Of a stretch of DNA of 64,000 bases, positions 36,319-50,921 are shown one piece after another. Every line of letters starts with the position of its first letter. The stretch's first letter is position 1. This DNA is from Pochonia chlamydosporia 170 (Eukaryota > Ascomycota > Sordariomycetes > Hypocreales > Clavicipitaceae). Location of the stretch: NCBI RefSeq assembly GCF_001653235.2, contig NC_035794.1:2294001-2358000 (forward strand). Direction: 5' to 3'. The position numbers and the translations under genes are program-made. The notes beneath the pieces are model-generated. The model was not told where the DNA came from and did no database searches. It saw nothing but the letters and a program-made list of their open reading frames with translations.

Positions 36319-39046
36319 TTACAGCGGCACGTGTCTGATATCTGTGCCCATGGCACCAGCAAACCCACTCGGATCAACATATGGACTTTGCAACTGCCAC
36401 CACTGCAAGTCATCCGGTGTCCAAAATGGCGTCATGTCCCCCTGTGGCGCATTGGCAGGGTTGAACGGCGGAATTCCCATCGGCGAGTTGAATGCCATCG
36501 GTTTGAGCCGGGCGTTGCTCAGTCGAATGGAGGATCGGCGAGGTGTCTCGGCGTCGTCATTTTCAACCACGTTTGTGCCGCTTGCTGCCAAGAGCTCGTC
36601 CCATTCCGGGGCCTCCTGAGTCTTGGTGGTGGAAAAGAACAGATATCGTCGGTAAAATCGTTCCAAGTGCAATGGCGTCGCGTTGTCGCCGCTTAGACTG
36701 CCGCTGATTAGCATGCGCAAATTCTCTTGGCCAAGGCGAACGGACACGTACCTGGGTGGCGGTGTAGATAGCGGTATACCTACGGCTTCTTCCAATCCAT
36801 GGTGTCGTATAGCTGCACAGCAGTGATGATACTATATTCGTTAGCAGAGGAGGGAAAGATTCCATGGTGTGGCAACACACAATTTGTTCAGCCAGTGGCA
36901 TCTTGGGCATCGTATTCTGAAGAGCCTGTAAATTCGCCTTTAACAGTTCCGCTGCGTCAGCTCTACTCTCCGCGTCGTCCTCTTGCCACGGAATAGCCGC
37001 TAGCAATGCACAAGTGCCATCCCATATGCAAACACTGAACCACGGGTCGCGAAACAAGTGCTCCGGCTCGACATTGAAGACCCGCTGGATCAGGTGTGAC
37101 ATGTCTTTTGCATGCAGAAGGAACTCCTCGGCGCAATCTTGCAGGAATTGGGGCGGTGCCTGCGCGGCAACTTGCTCCAAGTTTGGCTCCAGGCTATCAG
37201 GGAGGAATATGCCAAAGAGCAATATGCAGCACTGGTGATAGTAGGCATGGATCATCATGAAGATGTCCAAATGACGGCTGACACGGAACATGTACATGTG
37301 GCGCTCGTTGAAGGCGTAGTTCTTGGGCAGGTTGCTCTTCCAGGTATACAAGTCATTCCGCAGGGCAGCAAACAGGGATCCGTCCATCCAGGGAACGTCC
37401 ATCGCAGCATGAATGGATCGAATGTATCTGTTCTGGGTCAGAGGGGGTTCCTACGCCCGACCAGCATGCAGTGGGCGAGGCTTACCTAAGAATCTTGCGC
37501 CGAAGGACAAGAATGCTGATGAGAAACGCGCAATGGTTGGATGACTGCTGCGTGGCCACATCGTCCACTCTGCGCTGCAATTGTCGCAAAGTAAGCGTCT
37601 TGCAAGGTATGCCTTGGGTGAAGTTCCAGAGATTGCATGGAAGGGGGACGTCCAGTAGGAGTTCCATGTCGATTTCGAGTTGATCATTGTCAAACAACAA
37701 ATCTGACACAAAGACTGCCCACATCAGTCGGCGTCGGCATTCTTGCTGTAGAAACGAGGTAGAAGCATCAGTTTCGTAGAGTCGCAAATCCAATGTCATG
37801 CGAATGGCAACTCCTGCATCAAGTCAGAACATCTTTGCTGTTTCAATTTCTGCCAATCGACGACCAGTGCTGACTCACCAACAAGGTTCCAGGCAGAGGT
37901 GTAGTTTCCATTGTGCATCTCGTGGAGTGCCAGAAACTGAATAGCAGAAATAGTCAGCGTGGAGCTTCCGCCCATGTTTCTCATGATTATCGACTTGGCT
38001 TCGTCGATCCAAATCGAACCCTTTTGGCGGCTGTTGTCGCCGGGCATGAACTTGGCCGACGAGCCGCATATCGCAAGCAATAATAATGGCGGGGCGCGGT
38101 CGATGCCGGCACATAAAGATCCAGGATGCAAAAAGTTGTTGCAGCTGATGGGATGAATGTTTTCCAGAAAAGAGTCCAGGTAAGGTAGCACGTATCGACC
38201 TGAAGGCGGTTCGTACGGCTCCCTGTGTTGTGAATCCGGCGTCTCCCCTGGATCTTGTGATGTCCCCGAAAGACTCCCCTGCGGTACATGGCGAGTAGAC
38301 TGGCTTCCAGTGGCTTCATTTGGTCTGGCACTGTTTGCTTGTGAGGGCGTGTCGAGACCCGGTCCATCGCGCATTTCGGCATCTACCTCGTGCTGTGGTG
38401 GCGAGACGCTTGATGGGCCATTGCTGGCTCTTCCGTAAGATTCATCAGTCTGGGGGGCAAATTGTCGTCGGTCAGTTGAAAGAGAGCCTCCTGGTAAGAG
38501 CTTGGAGCCCCGTCGCTTTGTGCTGATGTATTCGCATTGGTGGCCCTTTTTCGAGCACAGTGTACAGGCAGGTTTCTGGGCATCGCATTTGAGCTTTTTA
38601 GTGCGACAGCGGACACAAGCTGCCGTGGTGCGTAACCTCTTGTGTCCAGCCTGAGTTAGATCGGAATCCTGGCCATCCGGTAGTACGGACGATCCAGATT
38701 GAAGGCCTGATTGTTGGGCGAGTTGGTTAGTTAGATGCTCGCTCAAGTTGGGGATGAAAAGGGGAAATGGAAACTCGAGGCTCACCATCTCTGAGACAAT
38801 GCAGACCCAGCTTCTCGCAGCGCTCGCAGACTCCAGCTCTCCCGTCACATTTGACCTGCATATTGTTAGCTTTGCATTGTGCTACGTGAGGCCGAATTAA
38901 ATGGAAGCGGCACGGCGGTTGGCTCACCTTTCGTCGGCGGCATGTGTCACAGCCTATGTGCGATTTGGTGGTTAGCAAATTGAGGGTCTGGTGTGGTGGT
39001 ACAAGGCGCAACATTTGAAGACATTGGGTCAAGCCTCACCAGCCAT
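36319..39046 (-). CDS. Transcription factor with two tandem Zn2Cys6 clusters
   Basis: Nuclear regulator of 772 aa. Exons: 39046-39040 (7 nt), 38953-38928, 38855-38786, 38706-37879, 37813-37486, 37427-36881 and 36831-36319. Two complete binuclear zinc clusters are present, C4-C7-C14-C21-C24-C31 and C65-C68-C75-C82-C85-C92. Both have the spacing C-x2-C-x6-C-x6-C-x2-C-x6-C and lie 61 residues apart. The first is assembled from three exons, so it is invisible in any single frame. A low-complexity S/P/Q linker follows, then the fungal-specific regulatory region (PYLDSFLENIHPISCNNFLHP, then IDEAKSIIMRN and RRRLMWAVFVSDLL). The junction at 36880/36832 is chosen for its GTGTGT donor and CTAAC branch; it yields IYHHCCAAIRHHGLEEAVG. 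The DNA target is unknown. Confidence 0.85.
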
Positions 39047-40144
39047 GGCATCACTCTCCTATGGAGCACCAGCACAGCTGTCAGGTGTTCATCGGATCAC
39101 AATATCTGTCTCTGCAGTCAAGCAACGACTAAAGACAGAAAGCATGTCGTTGACGGCAATGACGATGTGATGGAGTAGTTGAGTTGAGTTGATGGATTGG
39201 AAGAGATGGCGACTGACTGACATTGGACATTGGAAGTGACCAGACAGAACCCAAGCACCCAAGGCAAAGTCGACCCCAGTGGAGGTCCCCACTGTGGCTG
39301 CTGTCGAGGCCACAAGCAGCTTGGCGTCAATTCTGTCTGCTCGACGACAACCAGCAGACATTGGTTCTGTCTGGTCAGTTTGTAGCAAGATGAATCAGCA
39401 CGCACGGCCACTGACTGGCTGGTTGGGGGCCAGACTGCGCTAAGTCCTCTTCCCCACAGCGAATGCTCCAGGCAGAGCCCGGTAAACCCCAGGTGGATTT
39501 CAGGGCTCCAGAGGTCGGTCCCAGCGCCTGTTCCAAACATCAACAGCCGATTCGCTGCTACACGCCGAAGGATCATGACATCAACCCATTAATGGCAGGT
39601 AACCCTGTTCAACTGATGAGCATTGGCATGGATGGCATGGCATGGCATGCGGCAGGCAGTGTTTCCTCCAACCTCTTGGTGCTGCTGTCAAGTCAAGTCC
39701 GTGGAGCGTAAGTCTCAGTTCTGTGTGTTCTAATTCTGGCCCATGCAGTAAGCTGAGCTCATTTCGCTTCCCTCCACGGCCAGATCGCAGCTGCACATCT
39801 TGACCCCTTCAAGTTTCATCTCCAGCAATGCCTCAACAAGGATTCTATCAGTCATTTCAGAGCACACAGCCTTCATTCATGCTCTCGCGTCTGCAAATGC
39901 CCGACAATTTGTTTATTCCCGGTCGGCCATTTAATTTAGCGCCATGAGGTGATCACGCCCGTCCCACTGGAACCAGCCTGTCTGACACTATCGACTCCAC
40001 TTCGCTACACGTCAATGTCTCGGATCCACCAAACAACTCAAATACCGCAAGTGTACAGTCTGGTGTATTCGGCACGTCAACCATCATCAATTCCTCATAC
40101 AAGGACTATTTTCATCTAAATCAGACTCGCGGCTCGTCCCTTGC
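39047..40144. other. Intergenic, 1.1 kb
   Basis: This holds the promoter of the zinc-cluster gene (-) and the 3' flank of the sulfatase (-). Short GTTGA and GACTG iterations occur around 39178-39230 and ATGGC iterations near 39630. No credible gene was seen. Confidence 0.5.
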
Positions 40145-44197
<4,053 letters not shown>

Positions 44198-45692
44198 ATG
44201 CACACGGGAACTATCTTCGTCCTAACTGGCCTCGCCAGCTCAGCTGCTGCTGCAACTGTCCATGGCGCTCTGGTCTTCACCCGCCATGGCGATCGTTCGT
44301 TTCCGCCACCACGTTCTAAGCAAAGAGCCAATGCTAACACGGACAGGCACCACCAAGTGGTACAAAGCCCAGGCTCTCACAAGTCTTGGTGCCGAGCAAA
44401 ATCGCCAAGTTGGCGGCGGATACCGTGAACGGTACTTGTCCTCATCCTCACCAGACCGGATCCTCGGCATCTCCCAGGACAAATATGTCTCTTCACAAGT
44501 CTTTGCCACCGCTCCCGACCAGGGCATCCTCATGAACACGGCCACGGCCTTCCTCCAAGGCTTTTATCCTCCACTGGGAGATATTGCGCCTGAGATAGCC
44601 TCCCAAACCCTCAACAATGGCACCAACAGCACCGCTCCCCTCGACGGCTACCAGTACGTTATTCTCCACGGCATCAACGACAACTCCCCCGACACCATCT
44701 GGATCAAGGGCGATGACGAGTGTCCCGCATACACCAATTCGTCCAAGAAATTCACCAAGAGCACGGAATTCCGTCAGCGAGACACCTCCACCCGTGACTT
44801 CTACGCCGGCTTCTACGACGTCCTGTCCAGCGGCGTGTACAACCTCAAGAAAGAGGATATGACCTACGCACACGCCTTTGACATCTTTGACCTCGTAAAC
44901 GTAGCGCGCATCCACAATGCCACATCACCGGCACGCAACGTCTCTGACACAAATCTCGACCAACTTCGCACTCTCGCCGACTCTGCCGAACTGGGCCTCA
45001 ACTACAACGCCTCAGAAACCATTCGATCCGTCGGTGCGCAGACCCTTTCCGGCGTCGTGTTGCGACAACTCAACACCACGGTGTCGTCACGCGGCAAGGC
45101 TCCCAAGTTCTCCCTCCTGGCAGGTAGCTATGACACGTTTTTGGCATTCTTTGGTCTCACCGGCCTGCTTGACGTATCGCCCGACTTTCACGGCCTGCCC
45201 GAATACGCATCCAGCATGGCGTTTGAGCTGTTCACCGAAGACAACGCAGACATGTTCCCTTCGAGCGTCGACTCCAACCTCCGTGTGCGGTGGCTGTTTC
45301 GCAACGGCACAGCAGGAAACTTGACGGGCTTTCCGCTCTTTGGATCGGGGGAAATGTCGCTCCCGTGGCCGCGGTTCGTGAGCGAGATGCAGAAGCGGGC
45401 TATAGTGGATGTGGGCGACTGGTGCACGAAATGCTCTTCAAAAGCTGACTTTTGCGCTGCTTACGGAGACAATGTCGGTGCCAAGGACAATGAGAAGAGT
45501 GACGGGGGCAGCAGTGGTGGAATGTCGAACGCTGTGGCCGGCGTGGTTGGTGCCATGGTGACGCTGGGTGTGGTGGCTATTGTCGGTGCTGTTGCTTTCG
45601 TCTTGCTCAGGAGAAAGACAGCTGCGAAAACGTCCGCCGACAAGACTAGCGTGCGAAGTGGGAGCACCGATGAGAGGGAGAATAAGGTGTAA
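44198..45692 (+). CDS. Histidine acid phosphatase, membrane anchored
   Basis: Histidine-phosphatase family (branch 2) enzyme of 480 aa. Exons: 44198-44294 and 44347-45692. The intron splits the Arg codon of the catalytic motif: the spliced product reads RHGDR (residues 29-33), with His30 the predicted phosphate-accepting nucleophile. A signal peptide (MHTGTIFVLTGLASSAAAA) precedes it. Many N-glycosylation sequons (NGTNST, NTT, NVS, NGT and others) indicate secretion. The C-terminus has a Gly/Ser linker, one membrane segment (VAGVVGAMVTLGVVAIVGAVAFVLL) and a basic RRKTAAK stop-transfer, so it is a type I cell-surface protein. I do not see an obvious HD proton-donor pair in the usual distal position, so the substrate (phosphomonoesters or phytate) and full activity are uncertain. 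Confidence 0.87.
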
Positions 45693-46207
45693 GTGTCGAC
45701 TTGAATTTCGGCCGGATCGTCGTGTCTGCCTGGCTAACATATGGATGCGGTGTGAGTTGTGGCAAAATTGACAATGGCTCTCTCTCCTTGGGCGGCACAC
45801 TCGACTTCTGGCCAATGTCACTTGAAAATGATACGTAATTAATGAGACTAATCGACTAGCCAAGTTTAGTACATACAAATGGGATATTAATACTTTCAGT
45901 CTCGTGTACAGCGTGTCCCTATAATGCAAGTCTGCCTCACCATGTGCAAGCAAGCCAGCTGGTTGCCATGTTCAAGCATTCTGCCATGCCAAATGCCCCA
46001 ACTCCCTTCAAACGCTTTCCCTTCAACAAGATTTTTCTTGCGAAAATTTCATACCCAAGGACAAAAGAATTGGTCGACCTAATCCCACTGTCTCGTCGAG
46101 GTATCCGACCATAAAAGATTGAGACCCTGTGCATCACAAGGTACGCCTTACGCCTTGCATACCGTACTGTGCTCGTGTGTGCTGTACCGACGACCCCAAT
46201 CGTCACC
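45693..46207. other. Convergent intergenic region
   Basis: 3' flanks of the acid phosphatase (+) and the RGS-LOV gene (-). Nothing else was seen. Confidence 0.5.
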
Positions 46208-48761
46208 TCAATCTTCTTCTATTCTCACCGTGAATGCCGAGCCCTGGCTCACGATGGAAGAGGCGTCTCCGTCGCTCCTGTTTCCCCAAACAACTGCCCG
46301 TTCTGATGACGTCTCCCGTATCATTGACGGGACTCTAATGCTCCCTTCACGCAGTCTCCTCAGTCCAGCAGGACTAGATGGCGGCAATGGCCAGGTCAGC
46401 GGCGTGTACCGCTCTTCGTCCGCTTCCCGACTGGCTCTGGCGCTGCGATTACTTTCCCTGCGCTGTTGGGTAGAGCTGCCTGCCTGCGTGGCCATTGACA
46501 ATGCCTCGAGGTTGAAGAACCGCGCAGCCACGCCGGGTGTTTGCAGTGTCGGTTTGGGAGCACGGAGCGCGTTGAGAGAATGCTGCTGGTGTATCGCCCT
46601 GGTGACTGATGCATCCTGTGTCTTGGAAGGGTCGAAACCAAGCGTTTCTGAGGACCGCCTCGGGCGGAGTTTGGCTCTCAATGGCGATGCGCCATGGCCT
46701 GGACGTGGCGCATTCTGGTCGTCAACGGATCTGCTTGATAAAGCACTATCGGGCCGCTTGCTTTCCGTGATGGGGACGTGACGGGGGGAAGAATGGCTAT
46801 TCGCGTCTGGTTCCTCATCTATGATGACAATCATCCAAACACCAACATTGCCGTTGGAGCCCACGAGTGGTGTGCAGTGAAGCCATCGAGGCCTGCCCGG
46901 GTCCTCAATGTCGTCATGATCATCAATGCGCAGATGTGCTTCCAAAGGGTGGTCGCCACTATTCCTCTTTTTAGGAGCGCGGTGACCATGTCTCCTATGG
47001 TTCACCGTGAGCCATTTCACCTTGGCCGTGACCCCTTGCCCGTTGGCCAAAGCCTGGACAAGCTGATCTCGCATGCGACTAGACCCTCCAATTCGATCCA
47101 GCAGCGGTGACTGCAGAATGCCAGGGACGCGCATGGAAGGACTTGTGAAGAGGATCCGAAGTGACGGATACGGTCTGACGAGCAGGTAATTCTCATAAAC
47201 GCCCGTAAGGCGGCCGTTGTGTCTTGCGGCAAGGGCCGCTGCCGTGGTAGAGGAGCTGAATGGTCGCATCGAATCCCCCAACGGCGGCACTGCATTCTGT
47301 GCATCTTGATCGCCCAGGATGACCCGATTCTTCGAGCTTTGGCGCGCATGTTGCACGGAGTCTCGGGCAGTGTCCGCCGTCGGCTTGGTCAAGGCAATCT
47401 GCTCGTCACGATGCAGCCCCGTCTCGGATTGCAGGGGAAGCCGATGCATGTCGCCGCCACGATCTCGGACAATCTCGAGTTCTTTCGGGCCAAGTATCTC
47501 AGCTAACTGGGTGAATTCGTCTCTGGTGCGGTTTTGAACCTTTTCACCTGCGTCACGCCGTGAGTCTTCATCAACTACTCGCTTCAGCGATCCAAGGTCA
47601 TAGCAGCCCATGGCCAGGCCAGACACATCGACCTGGGCGCCGATAAAGTATCGAATAACTCCCCGGCTGTCGTACAACGGCGCAATCTACAATCACTACA
47701 GTCAGTCCAAGGACAACCCGACTTCAATATCAATGCTCTCACCATGACAAGGTTCATAAATGGAGAACCGTCGCGCCTGTAGTTGAGGAACGTTTCATAG
47801 TGTTCGATTCCGTTTTCTAGCTTTTCCCTGATACGGGTGACGCTAAATGCATTTGTATACGGTCCCTGCAGGAAGCGGCAGTTTCTCCCGATGACGTAGT
47901 CCACCCCGTACTGCGTAGTCCGATTGAACTCTTCAGACATGAACACAATGGGGTTGTCGTGCCTCGACGGATCGGTGAGGCAAAACACTTCGGCCAAGCC
48001 TTCAGAAGCATGGCTCGGCATGCCCATAACCCGATGTCTGATAGACACGGACACTGTTTGAATCCAGACATGTGTGATGTACATGGGAAGATCTTCACGG
48101 GCTAGTATGTCAAAGGCAGCATTCGCCTTTGTCTGCAACTCCTGATTAGACGTTGGGTGCGCCTGAAAGATCTCGTGTGTAAAGTCAAAGTCGGTCAGTG
48201 GTCCAAGCTTTCTCAACACAGCATTGCTGTATTCGATGGCTCGTAGTGCCTTGAGAGCCTCCAAGAAGTACGTCAATAGTGGAACTGACGCGGGCCGGTG
48301 CTTGTATAGAAACTGGGAAAACCGATGCAGCTCTGCCGAATCGTCAAAGATGGCCTCCAAATGGCGACTTGAGAAGAGCAATTCGGAACGGTGCTCCAAC
48401 TTGTATTTGCCCGTGGTGCCACCATCTTGGTCGACTGGTCGCACCAGGTCAAAACTTCCAGGGTCTAATTCCTCTTCGGCAATCGGATCCAGACCCTCGG
48501 GATCACCACCTGCTACTTGCAAAGCCGGGAGAACTTCATTGCTTTCACCAAGCTTTCCCGCAGATCCGGGTGGAGGGGGAAACGGCAGGGGCTTTGTTGA
48601 TAGATCAGGCTCGGGTTCTTCAAAGCTAAGGTCACTGTGGCTATCGGCAAGCCAAGAATCGACAGATCAGTACCATGCAAGGATCACCTGAAAAATGATG
48701 AAAGTACATACCTCGACGTAGCTGGGGACAAAGGGGGCACCGTATCCACGGCCGATGACAT
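46208..48761 (-). CDS. RGS-LOV blue-light photoreceptor
   Basis: Predicted flavin photoreceptor of 808 aa, combining a regulator-of-G-protein-signalling domain with a LOV domain. Exons: 48761-48712, 48640-47743 and 47686-46208. After about 100 disordered residues comes the RGS-type helical region (LEAIFDDSAELHRFSQFLY, then PASVPLLTYFLEALKALRAI). The LOV core follows, with GRNCRFLQGP; the flavin-adduct Cys is at about residue 271. It continues with LNYRRDGSPFMNLVM and, after the second intron, IAPLYDSRGVIRYFIGAQVDV. The long C-terminal part includes a second folded stretch (YENYLLVRPYPSLRILFTSP) and a Ser/Arg-rich tail. This layout matches fungal RGS-LOV proteins such as Botrytis BcLOV4, which bind anionic membranes in blue light. 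The adduct Cys is intact, so photochemistry is expected. Confidence 0.9.
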
Positions 48762-50144
48762 ATTGGAGGAGGGTATGGCGTTTATAGCTGAAACAGGCAA
48801 GTTTGTTCCCCCTGGGTCACATATACATCTGACTTCCAACTAGGCTCCTTCGGTGTGCTTGGTTGGTGAACTATCCGTGTTGCTGCAAGATGCGTACCAA
48901 GTGTAGTGTCTGGGACAAGGAGATAAAAAAGGGAATACTCGTCGACAGTTTGAGGTGTTTGTCGAGCCATCTTCAGGGCGTTCTTGCTGCTTATTATATG
49001 TCCCCGACGCATTGCCCTTCACCTCCGATTCTGCGAACCTCACGATCTGGAGCGACATTCACGGAATTTGCAATCGGAATATAGTGCGTGTTTTCTTTGG
49101 GATCGTTTCGACGATCGGAACTGCCCAGGATGCCGTTGTAACCACTTTTGCTGCCACATGGTGGCATCTTGGCCCAAGCTTTCTGGCGGGCGGAGTGGCA
49201 GGATTTGCTTTTTACTCAAGCCACACGTTGGTGTCTTGCTTACCTTTTTTTGCATCAAAAGAAATGTTCGTCCAAGCGAGCCGCCATGGTCCTTACCAAA
49301 TCCGTGGTACCTGCAAAGCAATTCTGTGTTGCTCTTTGCTCTTTTCTCGTCACCCGCGTCAAGCCCCCTCCAAGGTGCCAATTGTGAAGCCGGTGATTAC
49401 TCCGGGTTCCTCGTTGGTACTTTGCCACGCGTGGTAGCCTGTACAGTTAATTTATTCTTAATTTGCCAGGGCCGTTTTGTTTGAGCTGATCAGGCCCCAA
49501 AATACCCCCGATGATCCGGGGTCAGGGTATTCGGATTCAGGGTCTGGGTGGTTCGCTTGTAAACGTCATCAAATAACAAAAGGGGCCAAGGTGGGTTGGT
49601 GAAGCTTGGACAAGTCAGCCTTACAGCGCTTTGCGGCTCTGGGACGCATGACTCTCAAGTCGGGATGCTACTGCGAGACGACACAAAAAAAATAACCAGT
49701 CATCCGAGAGTTGAGTGAGCCCGTCATAGCAGGGTCTTTCTCGTCGTAAAAGTCTGAATCTTCATGGCAAACGGCCGCATGAGGGCATCCCAGACATTGT
49801 GGTGGGTGATCGTCTTGTCATATTAGCCACAACGTGTCCACCGCGAACCAACAACGAAAACGGCCAAAAATGTGACAGTCATAAAAGACAATAGTGAATA
49901 TAATGACAAAATGGGCTCTTCTCGGCCATATTCACCTGCCCACCGGAGCCACCGGACAAGGTGTCACAAGAGGCTGGAATTGACGGGTAAATCAACCCGT
50001 TTGGACTGAGGCGCGGGCACAAAGTAAGTCTTGAAATTCTTTTCTGTAGTGTAACTGTTCATTTCACACTATGCCGATGTGATTTTGTGTTGGATGATGT
50101 AGAATAACGCGGCGTCAGGGCATCCACTTTGCCAAACACGGGCC
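48762..50144. other. Intergenic, 1.4 kb
   Basis: Promoter side of the RGS-LOV gene and 3' side of the Pac3-like gene. Frames such as 48955-49437 (+) have no coding character. Nothing else is supported. Confidence 0.5.
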
Positions 50145-50653
50145 CTAGAGAACTTTTTGAGCCAGCTCAACTAAGTCAAAGAAAGCTTCACGCTCCGTAT
50201 CGAATTTCGCCAAGCCTAGTCCAAGTACAAGCGTCCTCCTGTCATCGGGATATTTCAAAGATACGTGGCTGGCGATTTGGGCCGCGTAAAGTTGACCAAG
50301 TGTCTCCCGGTCTTCGCCGCCGCCACCCAACAGTGTCACCGGTGTTAGGTGAGCCGATGGGAGAAGTCCATGGCCTGCGCTAGGCAGTGTCATTTCCACC
50401 ATTCCGGCGGATGAGCCTACCAGAGGAACTTGGACCTATGAGGCGATTAGATTTGGGAACTTTGAACACCGGTTGGCAAACTGAGGCAGCGACACACCCA
50501 TTGAGATAGTCTCCCCTCTTGACTGATTGTGACCATGAGCTTGTCGGAGAAGCCCAGCGAGGTGACCTCAGTTTGGATACCGTTCACAGTACCAGACGCT
50601 TGTCGGCTGGGCGCAGGGAATTCATCCCCTCTCACATCTATAGAGTCTGTCAT
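50145..50653 (-). CDS. Proteasome assembly chaperone 3-like protein
   Basis: Small protein of 148 aa assembled from exons 50653-50498 and 50435-50145. The intron (donor GTGTGT, branch CTAATC, acceptor TAG) joins QEGRLSQW to VQVPLVGSSAG. It matches the Pac3/Poc3-type chaperone that helps build the 20S proteasome alpha ring. Landmarks are the middle strand DKLMVTISQEGRLSQWVQVPL and the loop LTPVTLLGGGGEDRETLGQLYA. LVLGLGLAK and a short C-terminal helix (AFFDLVELAQKV) follow. The start ATG at 50653 gives the usual short polar N-terminus. It is divergent from the helicase gene, with only 268 bp between the two ATGs, so they probably share a promoter region. Confidence 0.85.
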
Positions 50654-50921
50654 ATTTCAAAGATTTGTGAGTGAAGCAAAACGCAAGAATGTCGTCGAGG
50701 CTTCCGGGTAGCAATGTGTTGAAGACCTGCGTACCCCGCGCTAATCCCAAAGCAGATGGAGATTTTGGCGGTCAACCCCGGCACAAAGAGCTTCTTGGCC
50801 AAAATTTCCCAAACTACTTCCCATTCATTGGCAAAAGTTGACCGTTGAGACGAAATTGAGCCACCGGTGCAAACCAGCTGCATTCCGCACAATGGCTCTC
50901 GCATCATAAGATTAAAGCACA
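50654..50921. promoter_or_regulatory. Short bidirectional promoter, PAC3-like / DHR1-like
   Basis: This 268-bp segment between divergent start codons must contain both promoters and both 5' leaders. No TATA box is obvious. Shared regulation of proteasome assembly and ribosome biogenesis is a possibility inferred from the layout only. Confidence 0.6.
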
